Positions 41,682 to 51,616 of a DNA stretch of 64,000 nucleotides are shown one piece after another. The notes below the pieces were generated by a model. The model did not search any database. It worked only from the letters and a program-made list of their open reading frames with translations, and was not told the DNA's origin. How positions within the stretch are numbered: the stretch's first letter is position 1; every line of letters begins with the position of its first letter. Position numbers and translations under genes: made by a program. Origin of the DNA: Prolixibacter sp. SD074 (lineage in GTDB: Bacteria; Bacteroidota; Bacteroidia; Bacteroidales; Prolixibacteraceae); contig NZ_BLAW01000001.1 of assembly GCF_009617895.1 (NCBI RefSeq), positions 1,913,001-1,977,000 on the forward strand. The letters run 5' to 3'.

Positions 41682-44498
41682 ATGAAAAAGTTAATCCTTG
41701 GTCTGTTGACCATTTTCATGGTAACGGGCGCTTTTGCCCAGGTGCCTGATTTAAATTCCAAAATTCCCTTTGATCCGAAAACGGATAAAGGTGTATTGAA
41801 AAATGGACTTACCTATTATGTGAGGGCTAACCAAACACCTAAAAACCGTGCAGAGTTGATGCTGGTTGTATCAGCAGGTTCAATTCTGGAAGACAACGAC
41901 CAACAGGGGCTCGCCCACTTTTGCGAGCACATGAGCTTTAACGGGACCAAAAATTTCCCCAAAAATGACCTCATCAATTATTTCGAATCCATTGGTATGG
42001 AGTTCGGGCCGGAAATCAACGCGTATACCGGGTTCGACCAGACAGTTTACATGTTGAAAGTACCGCTTGACAGCGCTAAATTCATGAATAAAGGCCTGCA
42101 GGTTCTTTATGACTGGGCTTGCCAGGTAACCAATTCGAATGATGAAATCAACAAAGAACGCGGCGTGATTCATGAAGAATGGCGCAGTGGCCAGGGTGCA
42201 CAGCAGCGCATGATGAAGCAATGGTTGCCGGTATTTTTCAAAGACTCACACTACGCCGACAGGTTACCTATCGGGAAAATGTCGGTTGTTGACAGTTGCC
42301 CGCCTTCAGCAGTTCGGCGTTTCCGCGACGATTGGTACCGCCCCGATCTACAGGCAATAATTGTTGTGGGCGATTTTGACCAAAAGAAAATGGTTCAGGA
42401 AGTAAAAGAGAAATTCTCCAAAATTCCCGTCCACAAACAGGAACGCCCAAAGCCCTCATATGATGTTCCTCCTCAGAAAGGCACACTCATCAAAATTGTA
42501 ACCGACCCGGAAGCAACTTACTCTTCGGCCAACCTGTACATCAAACACCCGATGGAGCTTGATACAACGGTTGGCGGCTACCGCGAAATGATGATGCATA
42601 GCTTGTACAACAGCATGATCAATGACCGGTTATCGGAAATCGCACAAAAAGAAAATCCGCCTTTTGTGTTCGCCCGCTCCAGTTACGGAGGTTTGGTTGG
42701 ACCGGTAGATGTATACTCTTCCATGGTTGTTACCCATCCGGGAAAAATTCCGGAAGGACTAAAAGCTGTTCTTCTCGAAAATCAACGTGTGAAAAACTAT
42801 GGCTTTACTGCCAGCGAGTTAAAACGTGCGAAAGCATCCATGATGAGTTCCATGGAAACAGCTTATAACGAGCGCGACAAGCGGAAGTCCATCAGCATTG
42901 CTGATGAATACAGCCGCAACTTCCTGATGCGTAAAGAGCCTGTTCCCGGTCTTGATAAAGAGCACCAATATTATAAGGAATTCATGCCCACCATCAAGCT
43001 GGCAGATGTAAATGCACTGGCAAAAAAATGGCTGACTGATGACAACCGGGTAATAATTATTACAGCACCGGATGTTAAAGGCGTTCCGGTGCCAAGCGAG
43101 ACCGATGTTAAACAACTGTTGGCTGAAGTTGATACGGCTAAAGTTACACCTTATAAAGATCAGGTTTCTGACTCGCCACTGATGCCCAAACAGCCTATTC
43201 CTGGTAAGATTGTCAGCGAAAAGAAAATTCCGGAAGTTAATGCTGAAGAGTGGACACTCTCCAACGGAGCTAAGGTTATCCTGAAAAAAACTGATTTCAA
43301 GGATGACGAGATTCTGTTCAGCGCATACGGTCCCGGTGGTTATTCGGTATTCCCGTCTTCCGATGATATTTCCACTGATTTTGCCACCACCATCATGCAA
43401 ATGAGTGGCCTGTCGGATTTCACTGCTCCTGAACTGGACAAAAAGCTGGCCGGCAAAGTAGCGAGTGTTGCCCCGTATATTCGCCAGATTACGCAAGGCT
43501 TCGAGGGCTCTTCTTCCAGGAACGATGTTGAAACAATGCTACAACTGGTGAACCTCTATTTCACACATCCGCGTTTTGACCAATCGGCTTTCAACTCATT
43601 CATGACACGAATGGAGAGTCAGCTCGATAACCGGAAAGCTTCACCGGAAGCAGCCTTCTCCGATACTTTCCGTGTAGTAACCAGCAATTACAGCCCATGG
43701 GTCCGTCCGCTGACAAAAGAAACTTTGAAAGAAGCAAATTTCGATCGCATCAAGGCCATCGATAAGGACCGTTTCTCCAACGCCGGCGATTTCAAATTCA
43801 TCTTTGTTGGTAACATCGACTTCGACAAGATGAAACCGTTAGTGGAAACTTACCTTGCTTCGTTGCCGACAACCGGTAAAACTGACCATTGGAAAGATTT
43901 GGGCATTCGTCCACCGAAAGGTGCTGTTGTGAAAACAGTGTACAAGGGAACCGAACCCAAGAGTATTCAGTATATCCAGTTCCACGGTCCGCTGAACTAC
44001 GATACGAAGGACATCGTCGAACTCGACGCACTGTCCAAAATCCTGACCACCCGTTTGCTGGAGAGTATTCGTGAGGACAAATCCAGTGTATATTACATCG
44101 GAGCGCGCCCTTCGTTCAATAAACTTCCGGAACCGGAATATACCATGACCATTTATTATGGTACCGATCCGAAGAAAATTGACACATTAAAAACGGCCGT
44201 TTTCGATGAAATAAAGGATTTGATTAAGAAGGGCCCGACCCAGGAAGAGGTACACAAGGCAATGGAAAAAATGATGCGGGAACGGGAAACCAATTTGCGT
44301 GAAAACAGCTACTGGTCAACTGCATTGAAATCGTATTACCTGAATCACGGTGGCGACTTCTCTACCTTCAATCAGTTTAACACAGAAGTAGATGCCCTGA
44401 ACCCGGAAGAGTTGCAAAAAGCAGCCAAACGGGTTTGGGATTTCAACAACTACGTAAGTGTTGCCCTGCTTCCCGAAAAAGGGACGAAAGACGAATAA
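41682..44498 (+). CDS. M16-family zinc metallopeptidase (pitrilysin-like), exported
   Basis: From the ATG at 41682 the protein is 938 residues; a TTG two codons earlier is unlikely to be the start. A Sec signal (KKLILGLLTIFMVTGAFAQ) is followed by two M16 halves. The inverted zinc motif HFCEH is at about residues 79-83, with the distal Glu in the helix NDEINKERGVIHEEW. The second half is the inactive partner. It is probably a periplasmic peptidase. It ends before a large hairpin terminator. Confidence 0.9.
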   Translation: MKKLILGLLTIFMVTGAFAQVPDLNSKIPFDPKTDKGVLKNGLTYYVRANQTPKNRAELMLVVSAGSILEDNDQQGLAHFCEHMSFNGTKNFPKNDLINYFESIGMEFGPEINAYTGFDQTVYMLKVPLDSAKFMNKGLQVLYDWACQVTNSNDEINKERGVIHEEWRSGQGAQQRMMKQWLPVFFKDSHYADRLPIGKMSVVDSCPPSAVRRFRDDWYRPDLQAIIVVGDFDQKKMVQEVKEKFSKIPVHKQERPKPSYDVPPQKGTLIKIVTDPEATYSSANLYIKHPMELDTTVGGYREMMMHSLYNSMINDRLSEIAQKENPPFVFARSSYGGLVGPVDVYSSMVVTHPGKIPEGLKAVLLENQRVKNYGFTASELKRAKASMMSSMETAYNERDKRKSISIADEYSRNFLMRKEPVPGLDKEHQYYKEFMPTIKLADVNALAKKWLTDDNRVIIITAPDVKGVPVPSETDVKQLLAEVDTAKVTPYKDQVSDSPLMPKQPIPGKIVSEKKIPEVNAEEWTLSNGAKVILKKTDFKDDEILFSAYGPGGYSVFPSSDDISTDFATTIMQMSGLSDFTAPELDKKLAGKVASVAPYIRQITQGFEGSSSRNDVETMLQLVNLYFTHPRFDQSAFNSFMTRMESQLDNRKASPEAAFSDTFRVVTSNYSPWVRPLTKETLKEANFDRIKAIDKDRFSNAGDFKFIFVGNIDFDKMKPLVETYLASLPTTGKTDHWKDLGIRPPKGAVVKTVYKGTEPKSIQYIQFHGPLNYDTKDIVELDALSKILTTRLLESIREDKSSVYYIGARPSFNKLPEPEYTMTIYYGTDPKKIDTLKTAVFDEIKDLIKKGPTQEEVHKAMEKMMRERETNLRENSYWSTALKSYYLNHGGDFSTFNQFNTEVDALNPEELQKAAKRVWDFNNYVSVALLPEKGTKDE

Positions 44499-44970
44499 CC
44501 CGTAACGATTACGGTAAACGAAGAAGGTGTCGCCATCGTGGCTCTGTCAGTTTCAAAAAACGTAGCAGCCAACCATCAGGGACACCTTCTTTTTTTGTTG
44601 CATAAAAAGCTGTTTACCCCGTCAGGCAACCCCATTTACCCCGTCCAGGCAACCCTTCGGCGGGGTGAATTAATGCTTTCACTCGGTGAATGGCCAGGAC
44701 AAAGGGGTAATATTCCCCAAAACAGGGGTCATAGGACCGCGTTGAACAGGTCTTTTACGGCATAAACTGGGTTACTTACTCCGTCGTCGCATTTATTCAT
44801 CCCGTGAACGGGGCCTTTTACCGCCCCAATGGAGCAATTTTGAGCAACAACAATATCGTTCAACACAACAACCCGGTCATATTCCCCCGGCAATGCCGTA
44901 AAACAGCGTATTATCGGCATCTGAAACATCTGCATTCGGTTGTCTTCCCTACGGGGATTTTCGTTGCCCG
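44499..44970. other. Intergenic region with terminator and structured GC-rich stretch, 472 bp
   Basis: After the hairpin at 44522-44596 there is a stretch (44617-44900) with two near-identical 18-bp units, TACCCCGTCAGGCAACCC and the same with one inserted C, and many CCCGT/ACGGGG complements. It could fold strongly, but I see no gene. Confidence 0.55.
44522..44596 (+). terminator. Terminator with a long loop after the M16 peptidase
   Basis: AGAAGGTGTC (44522-44531) pairs perfectly with GACACCTTCT (44581-44590), followed by TTTTTT. The intervening 49 bases can form a weaker inner stem (GGCTCTG with TAGCAGCC). Confidence 0.8.
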
Positions 44971-45690
44971 CTAATCTGAAAGCATTTCTTCTGCCACTTT
45001 CAATTGCCCCGGCTTACCCAAATCCATCCATAAACCCGAAGTATCTTCGAATCCATAAACGGCATTTTGCGCGGCCAAACGTAAATACATCGGAATAATC
45101 GGGAACTTGCCGGTTTCTGTAATCAAAGGGAAAATAGAAGGCTCGATGATGTGAATGCCACTGAAAGCAAACTTACCGACTTCCGGTGTTTGCCTGGCCA
45201 TTTTTATTTCGCCGGTTTTACTATTTGTCCAACCGGAGAGCTGCATTTCTTTATCGAACAAAAGATAGCGGGCAGTTTCCCGTTTCCGGACAACCAGTGT
45301 TGCCAATGCTTTATGTTTCCGATGCCATTCCAGTAACTTTTTCAAATCGAGCGAACACAACACATCCACGTTGTAAACCAGGAAAGGTTCCAAACCTTCT
45401 AACAACCGCCGGGCCTTGAGTATGCCACCGCCCGTATCGAGCAACTCACCGCGCTCGTCGGAAATGCGGATATCCAACCCAAAGTTGTCGTTCTTTTTCA
45501 GGAAATCAATAATCTGACCACCAAAATGATGAATGTTCACGACAATTTCATCAAAACCGGCATCGCTCACCTTTTCAATAGCCCGTTGAAGCAACGTTTT
45601 TCCAGCTACTTCTACCAATGCTTTGGGCTTGTTATCGGTTAACGGACGAAGGCGGGTGCCAAGGCCAGCCGCGAAAATCATGGCTTTCAT
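44971..45690 (-). CDS. MurU-like sugar-1-phosphate nucleotidyltransferase
   Basis: The 239-residue protein opens with AMIFAAGLGTRLRPLTDNKP, the nucleotidyltransferase signature, followed by KALVEVAGKTLLQRAIEKV and the NVDVLCSLDL metal region (Asp in VYNVDVL). Size and sequence resemble MurU, which makes UDP-MurNAc from MurNAc-1-P in wall recycling. An AmgK-like kinase fusion lies just upstream on the same strand, supporting this role. A GDP-mannose or glucose-1-P function is the alternative. Confidence 0.82.
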   Translation of the reverse strand: MKAMIFAAGLGTRLRPLTDNKPKALVEVAGKTLLQRAIEKVSDAGFDEIVVNIHHFGGQIIDFLKKNDNFGLDIRISDERGELLDTGGGILKARRLLEGLEPFLVYNVDVLCSLDLKKLLEWHRKHKALATLVVRKRETARYLLFDKEMQLSGWTNSKTGEIKMARQTPEVGKFAFSGIHIIEPSIFPLITETGKFPIIPMYLRLAAQNAVYGFEDTSGLWMDLGKPGQLKVAEEMLSD

Positions 45691-45737
45691 ATGGTTTGGT
45701 AATATTTAGACATTGACGACTGTTTCTTCACGAAAAT

Positions 45738-45774
45738 AAAAAAACATCGGCGGTTCACAGGGTAAACCGCCGAT
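45738..45774 (-). terminator. Terminator after the small zinc-ribbon-like gene
   Basis: On the minus strand a perfect 10-bp stem, ATCGGCGGTT with AACCGCCGAT, is followed by TTTTTTT. It separates the 43-residue gene and the AmgK-RapZ gene from murU, so read-through or a separate promoter is needed for murU. Confidence 0.9.
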
Positions 45775-45796
45775 ATCATGTATTCTATTGAATAAA

Positions 45797-45928
45797 TTAA
45801 CTTTTTACCTTCCGAGGCTTGCAGACCTTTTTTTCCTTGATGGTAACCTTGCCGCATTTCTTGCACTCGTACTTCGGATTTTCCGGAGGCTGATACTCCT
45901 TCTTCGACTTACACAAAGTTTTTGACAT
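45797..45928 (-). CDS. 43-residue zinc-ribbon-like small protein
   Basis: A short frame encodes MSKTLCKSKKEYQPPENPKY followed by ECKKCGKVTIKEKKVCKP and a basic tail. Cys residues in CxxC spacing (ECKKCG) plus two more cysteines suggest a small metal-binding ribbon, and the lysine richness suggests nucleic-acid contact. It is placed between the AmgK-RapZ gene and a strong terminator, which supports a real gene. Function is unknown. Confidence 0.7.
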   Translation of the reverse strand: MSKTLCKSKKEYQPPENPKYECKKCGKVTIKEKKVCKPRKVKS

Positions 45929-45947
45929 AACTACTTTTTGCTACTAA

Positions 45948-47378
45948 TCACAGAGCTTCCTGCTCTCTGTGGAAAGTAACAACACGGACCGGATATTTGT
46001 TTTTCAGGTGCTCTGAAAGGCGCTCAGCGGCATAAACCGAACGGTGCTGCCCACCGGTACACCCAAAATTTACCATAAGGTGATTAAACTTACGTTCCAG
46101 ATATTTCTCCACACTTTGGTCTACCAAATTGAACACCGGCCGCAGAAAATCCTCCATCTCCGATTCCTCTTCAAAAAAAGTAACCACCTCCGGGTCTTTA
46201 CCGGTCAGTGTTTTGTATTTGTCGTATCGACCGGGATTATGAACCGCACGGCAATCGAAAACATAGCCGCCCCCGTTGCCTGAAGGATCTTGTGGAACCC
46301 CTTTTTTGTATGAAAAACTGGTAATCCGAACGGTCATCTCATCTTGCTTCGACGCAATTTTTTTCAACGTTGCTGATTCAGGAAGTGAACGCAACACTTT
46401 TTCCAGTTCAGGTAACTTGATTGGAAACGAAAATTTATCCAAAACAACGACCAGGTTTTCCAGTGCATATGGAATACTTTTCAGGAAATGCTCTTTCTTT
46501 TCATAAAATCCACGGAACCCGTATGCTCCCATCGACTGCATCATACGAATAAGCACATAGCCGTAGAAATATTCACGGAAATCTTTCCGGTTAACCGGAT
46601 GATATTTTTCCAATTCATCCAGGTATGATTCCAGCAATTCGTCACGAACCAGTTGTGGAATATCTGCTTTTGAGTCATACAGCAACGAAGCCAAATCGTA
46701 TTGCAAAGCTCCTTTCCGTCCTCCCTGGTAATCGATGAACCAAGGCTCGCCATCCATCAACATCACGTTCCGGCTCTGGAAATCGCGATACAGGAAAAAG
46801 TCCTTTTCAACCTCCAGTAAAAAGTCGGTAAAACGCTGAAAATCATCTTCGAGCGATTGCTCATCGAACGAAATCTTGGCCAACTTCAGGAAATAGTACT
46901 TGAAATAATTCAAATCCCACATCATCGATTGCCTATCGAACGCATCGCGTGGGTAGCAATAGCTGTAGTTGATGTTTTGGCCTGCCTTCACCTGAATAAG
47001 CGGCAACTGAGCCACAACTTTGCAATATACATCGATAATTTCCGGTGAGAATCCGTCCTTTTCGCGCACATCGCTCAAGAACTGAAACAATGTGATATTA
47101 CCCAAATCCTGTTGCAGGTATATATGCTTTCCGGTTTCTTCACTGTAAATCTCAGGCACATTAATGCCGCCACCTCTCAGCGCTTTCGAAAATTCGATAA
47201 ACGCGCGGTTTTCCTTATCATCCTCATTCCAGGCGCCAATTACCGTCCGGTTTTCCGAAATCAGCCGGCAATATTCCCGGTAGGAACCGGAAGGAGGCAA
47301 TACCTCGATATCTGTTACTTTTTCGCCAAACGTTTTCTCAAATAATCCGATGATATGTTGTTGTGTCGTCTTTTTCAA
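45948..47378 (-). CDS. AmgK-like kinase fused to a RapZ C-terminal domain
   Basis: Residues 1 to about 340 are an aminoglycoside-phosphotransferase-fold kinase: GSYREYCRL, the catalytic loop YRDFQSRNVML, and IDYQGGRKGALQYDLASLL, close to AmgK, which phosphorylates MurNAc/GlcNAc at the anomeric position. Residues from about 350 match the RapZ C-terminal domain (FDCRAVHNPGRYDKYK ... NFGCTGGQHRSVYAAERL), which in RapZ binds glucosamine-6-phosphate. The RapZ N-terminal ATPase part is absent. The MurU-like gene downstream gives the standard recycling pair; the RapZ half may sense amino-sugar levels (inference). Confidence 0.88.
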   Translation of the reverse strand: MKKTTQQHIIGLFEKTFGEKVTDIEVLPPSGSYREYCRLISENRTVIGAWNEDDKENRAFIEFSKALRGGGINVPEIYSEETGKHIYLQQDLGNITLFQFLSDVREKDGFSPEIIDVYCKVVAQLPLIQVKAGQNINYSYCYPRDAFDRQSMMWDLNYFKYYFLKLAKISFDEQSLEDDFQRFTDFLLEVEKDFFLYRDFQSRNVMLMDGEPWFIDYQGGRKGALQYDLASLLYDSKADIPQLVRDELLESYLDELEKYHPVNRKDFREYFYGYVLIRMMQSMGAYGFRGFYEKKEHFLKSIPYALENLVVVLDKFSFPIKLPELEKVLRSLPESATLKKIASKQDEMTVRITSFSYKKGVPQDPSGNGGGYVFDCRAVHNPGRYDKYKTLTGKDPEVVTFFEEESEMEDFLRPVFNLVDQSVEKYLERKFNHLMVNFGCTGGQHRSVYAAERLSEHLKNKYPVRVVTFHREQEAL

Positions 47379-47617
47379 AGTATCAATGTTTTTAGCTATT
47401 CAAATGTAAGGATTCACCTGGAAATTCTAAAGCTATCTGTCTTGCATAAAGAAAAGCATTTTTCGTTGAACATGAATCATAACATTAAGGCAAATCCGAA
47501 TCTCAAAGCAGTTTCGGATTGCCTCAGATGACGTATCAAATCAAAATCACTGAGGCCGTTTCAAACTTTTTCATTAAATTAACTGTATTAATAAATGTAG
47601 CCTGATCCAACAACCGT

Positions 47618-49639
47618 ATGAGAAAGAATCTTAATATATTTCCTGCTATTAGCGCTGTCATTTTAATCATAACAACAGTATTCCTTTTGAGTCGCTGTGA
47701 CGAGAATCCAACCACTTCACGAACGGTGATTGCTCCCGACGAAAAGTTGAACCTGACCTTTTACCTCGACCACGAAGGAAAGCCTTTCTATTCGGCAAAA
47801 CTTGGCGAAAAACCTCTGTTTTACAAGTCGCAATTGGGTTTCGAACTAAAAGGCGCCCCAAACCTGCTGGACGATTTTATCGCGACACGCTTTGACCGCG
47901 ACCAGGTCGACCAAACCTGGACACAGCCCTGGGGGGAACAAAAAGAAATCAAGAACAACTACCGTGAATTGAAAATTGAGCTGAAAGAGCAACACGGTTT
48001 GCACCGGAAAATGAACATTATTTTCAGGGTATATAACGAAGGGTTTGCTTTTCGGTATGAGTTCCCGGAGCAGGAAAACCTGAAGGATTTTGAAATCTCC
48101 AACGAAGTGACAGGGTTCGCTTTCAGTGGCGACCACACCGCCTGGTCGGTTCCGGCTTATGGTGACAACCGGTACGAATATCTCTACTCCAGTCATCCCC
48201 TGTCCGAACTGACGGATACCGTTTGCACACCGCTAACACTGGAAACGAAAAGTGGCAACTACATCAGCATTCATGAAGCGGCGCTGGTCGATTATGCTTC
48301 CATGTCGCTATACCATTCCGGGAACAATAAATTCCGCTGCGATTTGGTCCCCTGGTCCGATGGCGTGAAAGTGAAAACCTCGGCTCCGCGGGTTACTCCC
48401 TGGCGGACGGCCCTGGTTTCATCAACCGCTGCCGGGCTACTGAATTCGCGTATGATTCTGAATCTCAATGAGCCAAACAAACTGGGCGATGTGTCGTGGA
48501 TAAAACCGACCAAATTTGTTGGCGTCTGGTGGTCGTTACACCTGGGAAAAGAAACATGGCAGTACTCGCCGACTCATGGAGCCAACACCCAAAATGTGAT
48601 GAAATACATTGACTTTGCCGCAAAGGCTGGTATTGGAGCGGTGCTGGTAGAGGGCTGGAACAAAGGATGGGAAGACTGGAAATTCAGTTTCACTAAGCCC
48701 TATCCCGATTTCGACATCAAAAAAATAACCGATTATGCGCGCAAAAAAGGTGTTCAGCTAATCGGGCATAACGAAACAGGTGCTGATGTCACTAATTATG
48801 AACAGCAACTCGATTCGGCCTTTAACTTTTATCAAAAATACGGCGTCCACTATGTGAAAACCGGTTACGTTGGTTCCCGTGTGAACGGAAAGGAATGGCA
48901 CCATGGGCAATTTATGGTTAACCATTACATACATGTTGTTCAGGAAGCAGCTAAACGGCACATCATGCTTGATGTTCATGAACCCATTATTCCCACCGGT
49001 TTACGGCGAACGTATCCCAACCTGATGTCAGGCGAAGGAGCACGCGGCCAGGAATACAATGCATGGAGCGAAGACGGTGGCAATCCACCGGAACATACCA
49101 CGATACTGCCTTTCACCCGATTATTAGCCGGTCCTATGGATTTTACGCCCGGTATTTTCGAGCTTACGCTGAAAAACAAACGCAAAAACCAGGTCAACAC
49201 AACACTGGCCAAGCAACTGGCACTCTACGTGGTTATTTACAGTCCGCTCCAAATGGTTCCCGATTTACCGGAGAACTACCAGGGCAATCCTGCCTTTCAA
49301 TTCATTCATGATGTCCCGGTCGATTGGGAATATTCCGAAGCCATCAATGGTGAAATCGGCGATTATGTGACCGTTATCCGAAAGGATAGAAACAGCCGGG
49401 ATTGGTACCTGGGGGCCATTACAGACGAAGACCCGCGGAAGATAGAAATCCCATTAGGTTTCCTGGCAAAGGGACGAAAATATACCGCTGAAATGTATCT
49501 CGATGGTTCCGGCGCGAACGATAACAACAATCCGGGATCCATTGAAATTACGCAGAAAGAAGTGAACCATCGCAGCACATTACGCCTGGATTTGGCTCCC
49601 GGCGGAGGTGCAGCCATCCGGTTTACTCCGGTCCGTTAG
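47618..49639 (+). CDS. GH97 glycoside hydrolase (SusB-like alpha-glucosidase)
   Basis: The 673-residue protein starts with a lipoprotein signal (ITTVFLLSRCDE). It has the GH97 N-terminal sandwich, a barrel with LIGHNETGADVTNYEQQ, MLDVHEPIIPTGLRRTYPN and ARGQEYNAW, and a C-terminal sheet. The glutamates in HNE, VHEP and GQEY correspond to those kept in inverting SusB-type enzymes; retaining GH97 members have an aspartate nucleophile in a different position. It is likely a surface or periplasmic alpha-glucosidase. No Sus transporter lies next to it. Confidence 0.9.
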   Translation: MRKNLNIFPAISAVILIITTVFLLSRCDENPTTSRTVIAPDEKLNLTFYLDHEGKPFYSAKLGEKPLFYKSQLGFELKGAPNLLDDFIATRFDRDQVDQTWTQPWGEQKEIKNNYRELKIELKEQHGLHRKMNIIFRVYNEGFAFRYEFPEQENLKDFEISNEVTGFAFSGDHTAWSVPAYGDNRYEYLYSSHPLSELTDTVCTPLTLETKSGNYISIHEAALVDYASMSLYHSGNNKFRCDLVPWSDGVKVKTSAPRVTPWRTALVSSTAAGLLNSRMILNLNEPNKLGDVSWIKPTKFVGVWWSLHLGKETWQYSPTHGANTQNVMKYIDFAAKAGIGAVLVEGWNKGWEDWKFSFTKPYPDFDIKKITDYARKKGVQLIGHNETGADVTNYEQQLDSAFNFYQKYGVHYVKTGYVGSRVNGKEWHHGQFMVNHYIHVVQEAAKRHIMLDVHEPIIPTGLRRTYPNLMSGEGARGQEYNAWSEDGGNPPEHTTILPFTRLLAGPMDFTPGIFELTLKNKRKNQVNTTLAKQLALYVVIYSPLQMVPDLPENYQGNPAFQFIHDVPVDWEYSEAINGEIGDYVTVIRKDRNSRDWYLGAITDEDPRKIEIPLGFLAKGRKYTAEMYLDGSGANDNNNPGSIEITQKEVNHRSTLRLDLAPGGGAAIRFTPVR

Positions 49640-50261
49640 AAATTCAGTCAACCAACTTATGCACACATATAAAAAGAAAGGACGTCCTGAAAAGGACATC
49701 CTCTCCGTGTTAAATGCATTTATCAAGCAACTTTAATCATCAACCAAATCAACACCTGATAGAATTTTGATAAATGCTTTTTAACGAAAATTGTCATCGG
49801 GATAACATGACCACTTTAGTAAACAACAGGCAAGCTCCATGGTTTACGAACTTGCCCGTTTTTAAGAATAATTCTTAATAATAAACATTACTTGATCAAC
49901 TTCTTGTCAAGATGCCCCTGAAAGAATTACATAAAGTAACGTTTAGGGCTATTTTTCAGGATTTTAAATTACGTTTTTTCTCATTTGCAATGCCCAATTC
50001 ATAGGACAACAGCACAAACTCGTTCACTGAACATCATTTACGCACACGAATGAAATTACAAAACGTTTCCGGCACCGATGAAATCATGCTAAAAAAAGAA
50101 ACCGAAATACGAGGCCTGCCAGACAAAACCAGATGGTAACTATCTCTTCACATTATTAAACCGTAAATTCTTTTAGCCGTGGAAGCTTTATTGTAAATTT
50201 AAGGAAGCAGAGCGATTGCCCGTTAATCACTCATTTTATAAAATCACAAAATACCTGAGAT
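49640..50261. other. Intergenic region, 622 bp, with two hairpins
   Basis: Hairpin one is AGGACGTCCT, loop GAAA, AGGACATCCT (49679-49702). Hairpin two pairs GGCAAG with CTTGCC and runs into TTTTT (about 49830-49863). Either may end the GH97 transcript. No gene is seen in the remaining AT-rich sequence. Confidence 0.6.
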
Positions 50262-50609
50262 ATGAAAGATCATGACGATCACTTAGCGGTCATTTGGGCA
50301 AGTGGCGATCCCGACGTTGCCGAAAAAATTTGCCTCATGTATACGCACAATGCGCATCTTCAACATTGGTTCCAGGAAGTGCGGTTAATTGTTTGGGGGC
50401 CATCGGCAAAGCTGTTAACCGAAAACGAAAGTTTACAAAACCAGATACGCGACATGCTGAATAACGGACTGACCGTTGAAGCGTGCGTGACCTGTGCCAG
50501 CATGTATGGCATAACCGATCAGCTCCGTCAACTCGGAATCGATGTCCGTCCGATGGGCGTACCGTTAACCAGCTACCTGAAAGATGGCTGGAAGGTGCTT
50601 ACTTTCTGA
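50262..50609 (+). CDS. DsrE-family small protein
   Basis: The 115-residue protein has the DsrE fold pattern: LAVIWASGDPDVAEKICLMY, VRLIVWGPSAKLL, and VEACVTCASMYGITDQLRQLG, in which the Cys pair CVTC lies where sulfur-carrying DsrE proteins have their cysteine. A role in sulfur relay is plausible but not shown. It is a single gene, convergent with the creatininase-family gene. Confidence 0.82.
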   Translation: MKDHDDHLAVIWASGDPDVAEKICLMYTHNAHLQHWFQEVRLIVWGPSAKLLTENESLQNQIRDMLNNGLTVEACVTCASMYGITDQLRQLGIDVRPMGVPLTSYLKDGWKVLTF

Positions 50610-50627
50610 GCATTTCAATGCACCCGA

Positions 50628-51404
50628 TCATAACAGCTCCGGGTTGATATACATGTCTTCCGGTGGCGTCGTTGCCATATCATAAAAGAAAGTTCCGACC
50701 TTTTCGGTGACATAGCGGAAAAACTGTTCTCCTTTTTCCCTTGTAGCCTGATTAGGGTTTCCTATTCCCGTGTCGATAGTAACCTGTGTCCATTTTCGTT
50801 CGGACCATGCCCAACCTTCCCGCAAAGCCGGAATACGGGGAACTTTTGCTTTACCTTCACCGGCTTCATCCAACGAGCGAACCAAATCGGGTCGAAACAG
50901 TTGCATCAGGCTGGTTTCCATCTCGCCAGCATGTTCGCCTGTAACCTCGAAAAATTCGTTAATTCCCGGCATTTTAAACCAATGGCATTGCGACAGTAAC
51001 ATTTCCGGAAAACGAAGGTTCAGTTCCCTTATGTGCATTTTGAAATCATTACCGCCATGCGAATTAAGAATCACCAGCTTTTTTATTCCCTGCCGGTTTA
51101 ACACTGTAATCAAATCATCGAGAATAGCCAGCTGCGTGGACGGATTAAGGTTCATATCCAGTTTTACATCCGGCTGACCGGTATTCACACCATAAGCTAT
51201 CACCGGAAGAACAATTACTTTGGCTCCCTTTTCCCAGGCCTGTTTAGCCGATTCCCAGGCAAAGTACTCCGACTCGAACACATCGGTGGCATAGGGCAAA
51301 TGAAGATTATGGGCTTCGGTGGCCCCCCAGGGAAGAATCGCCAGTTCATAATCAATTTCACGAACAGTTTTCCAATTGGTTTCAGCAAGAATATACGGTC
51401 TCAT
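50628..51404 (-). CDS. Creatininase-family amidohydrolase
   Basis: The 258-residue protein has the family metal motifs: GATEAHNLHLPYATD near residues 27-41 (Glu30, His32, Asp41), NSHGGND, and GEHAGEMETS with the catalytic/metal Glu. The family includes creatininase and the riboflavin-type FAPy deformylase; substrate here is unknown. It is divergent from the AmmeMemoRadiSam operon, with a 210-bp gap. Confidence 0.9.
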   Translation of the reverse strand: MRPYILAETNWKTVREIDYELAILPWGATEAHNLHLPYATDVFESEYFAWESAKQAWEKGAKVIVLPVIAYGVNTGQPDVKLDMNLNPSTQLAILDDLITVLNRQGIKKLVILNSHGGNDFKMHIRELNLRFPEMLLSQCHWFKMPGINEFFEVTGEHAGEMETSLMQLFRPDLVRSLDEAGEGKAKVPRIPALREGWAWSERKWTQVTIDTGIGNPNQATREKGEQFFRYVTEKVGTFFYDMATTPPEDMYINPELL

Positions 51405-51616
51405 CGCTTGTTAGTTTTTCCCGAAAATAGTCATTTTCAAGATAGAATGCCAATCATCATCCAATACAAGACCTTTGTAGGTTCTCCACCAACCACTATT
51501 TATACTTATTATAATCAGTACCATATAAACAATTTCCAGCCAGAATCTTCAGGGATTTTTAATGAATGATTCGTGCTATTTCTTAATTTTAACGGTAAAC
51601 CAATCATACCTGAGCA

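Noticed and set aside
44600-44765. Small protein gene at 44538-44765
   Set aside because: The frame runs through the terminator stem and its T-run and has no protein-like features.
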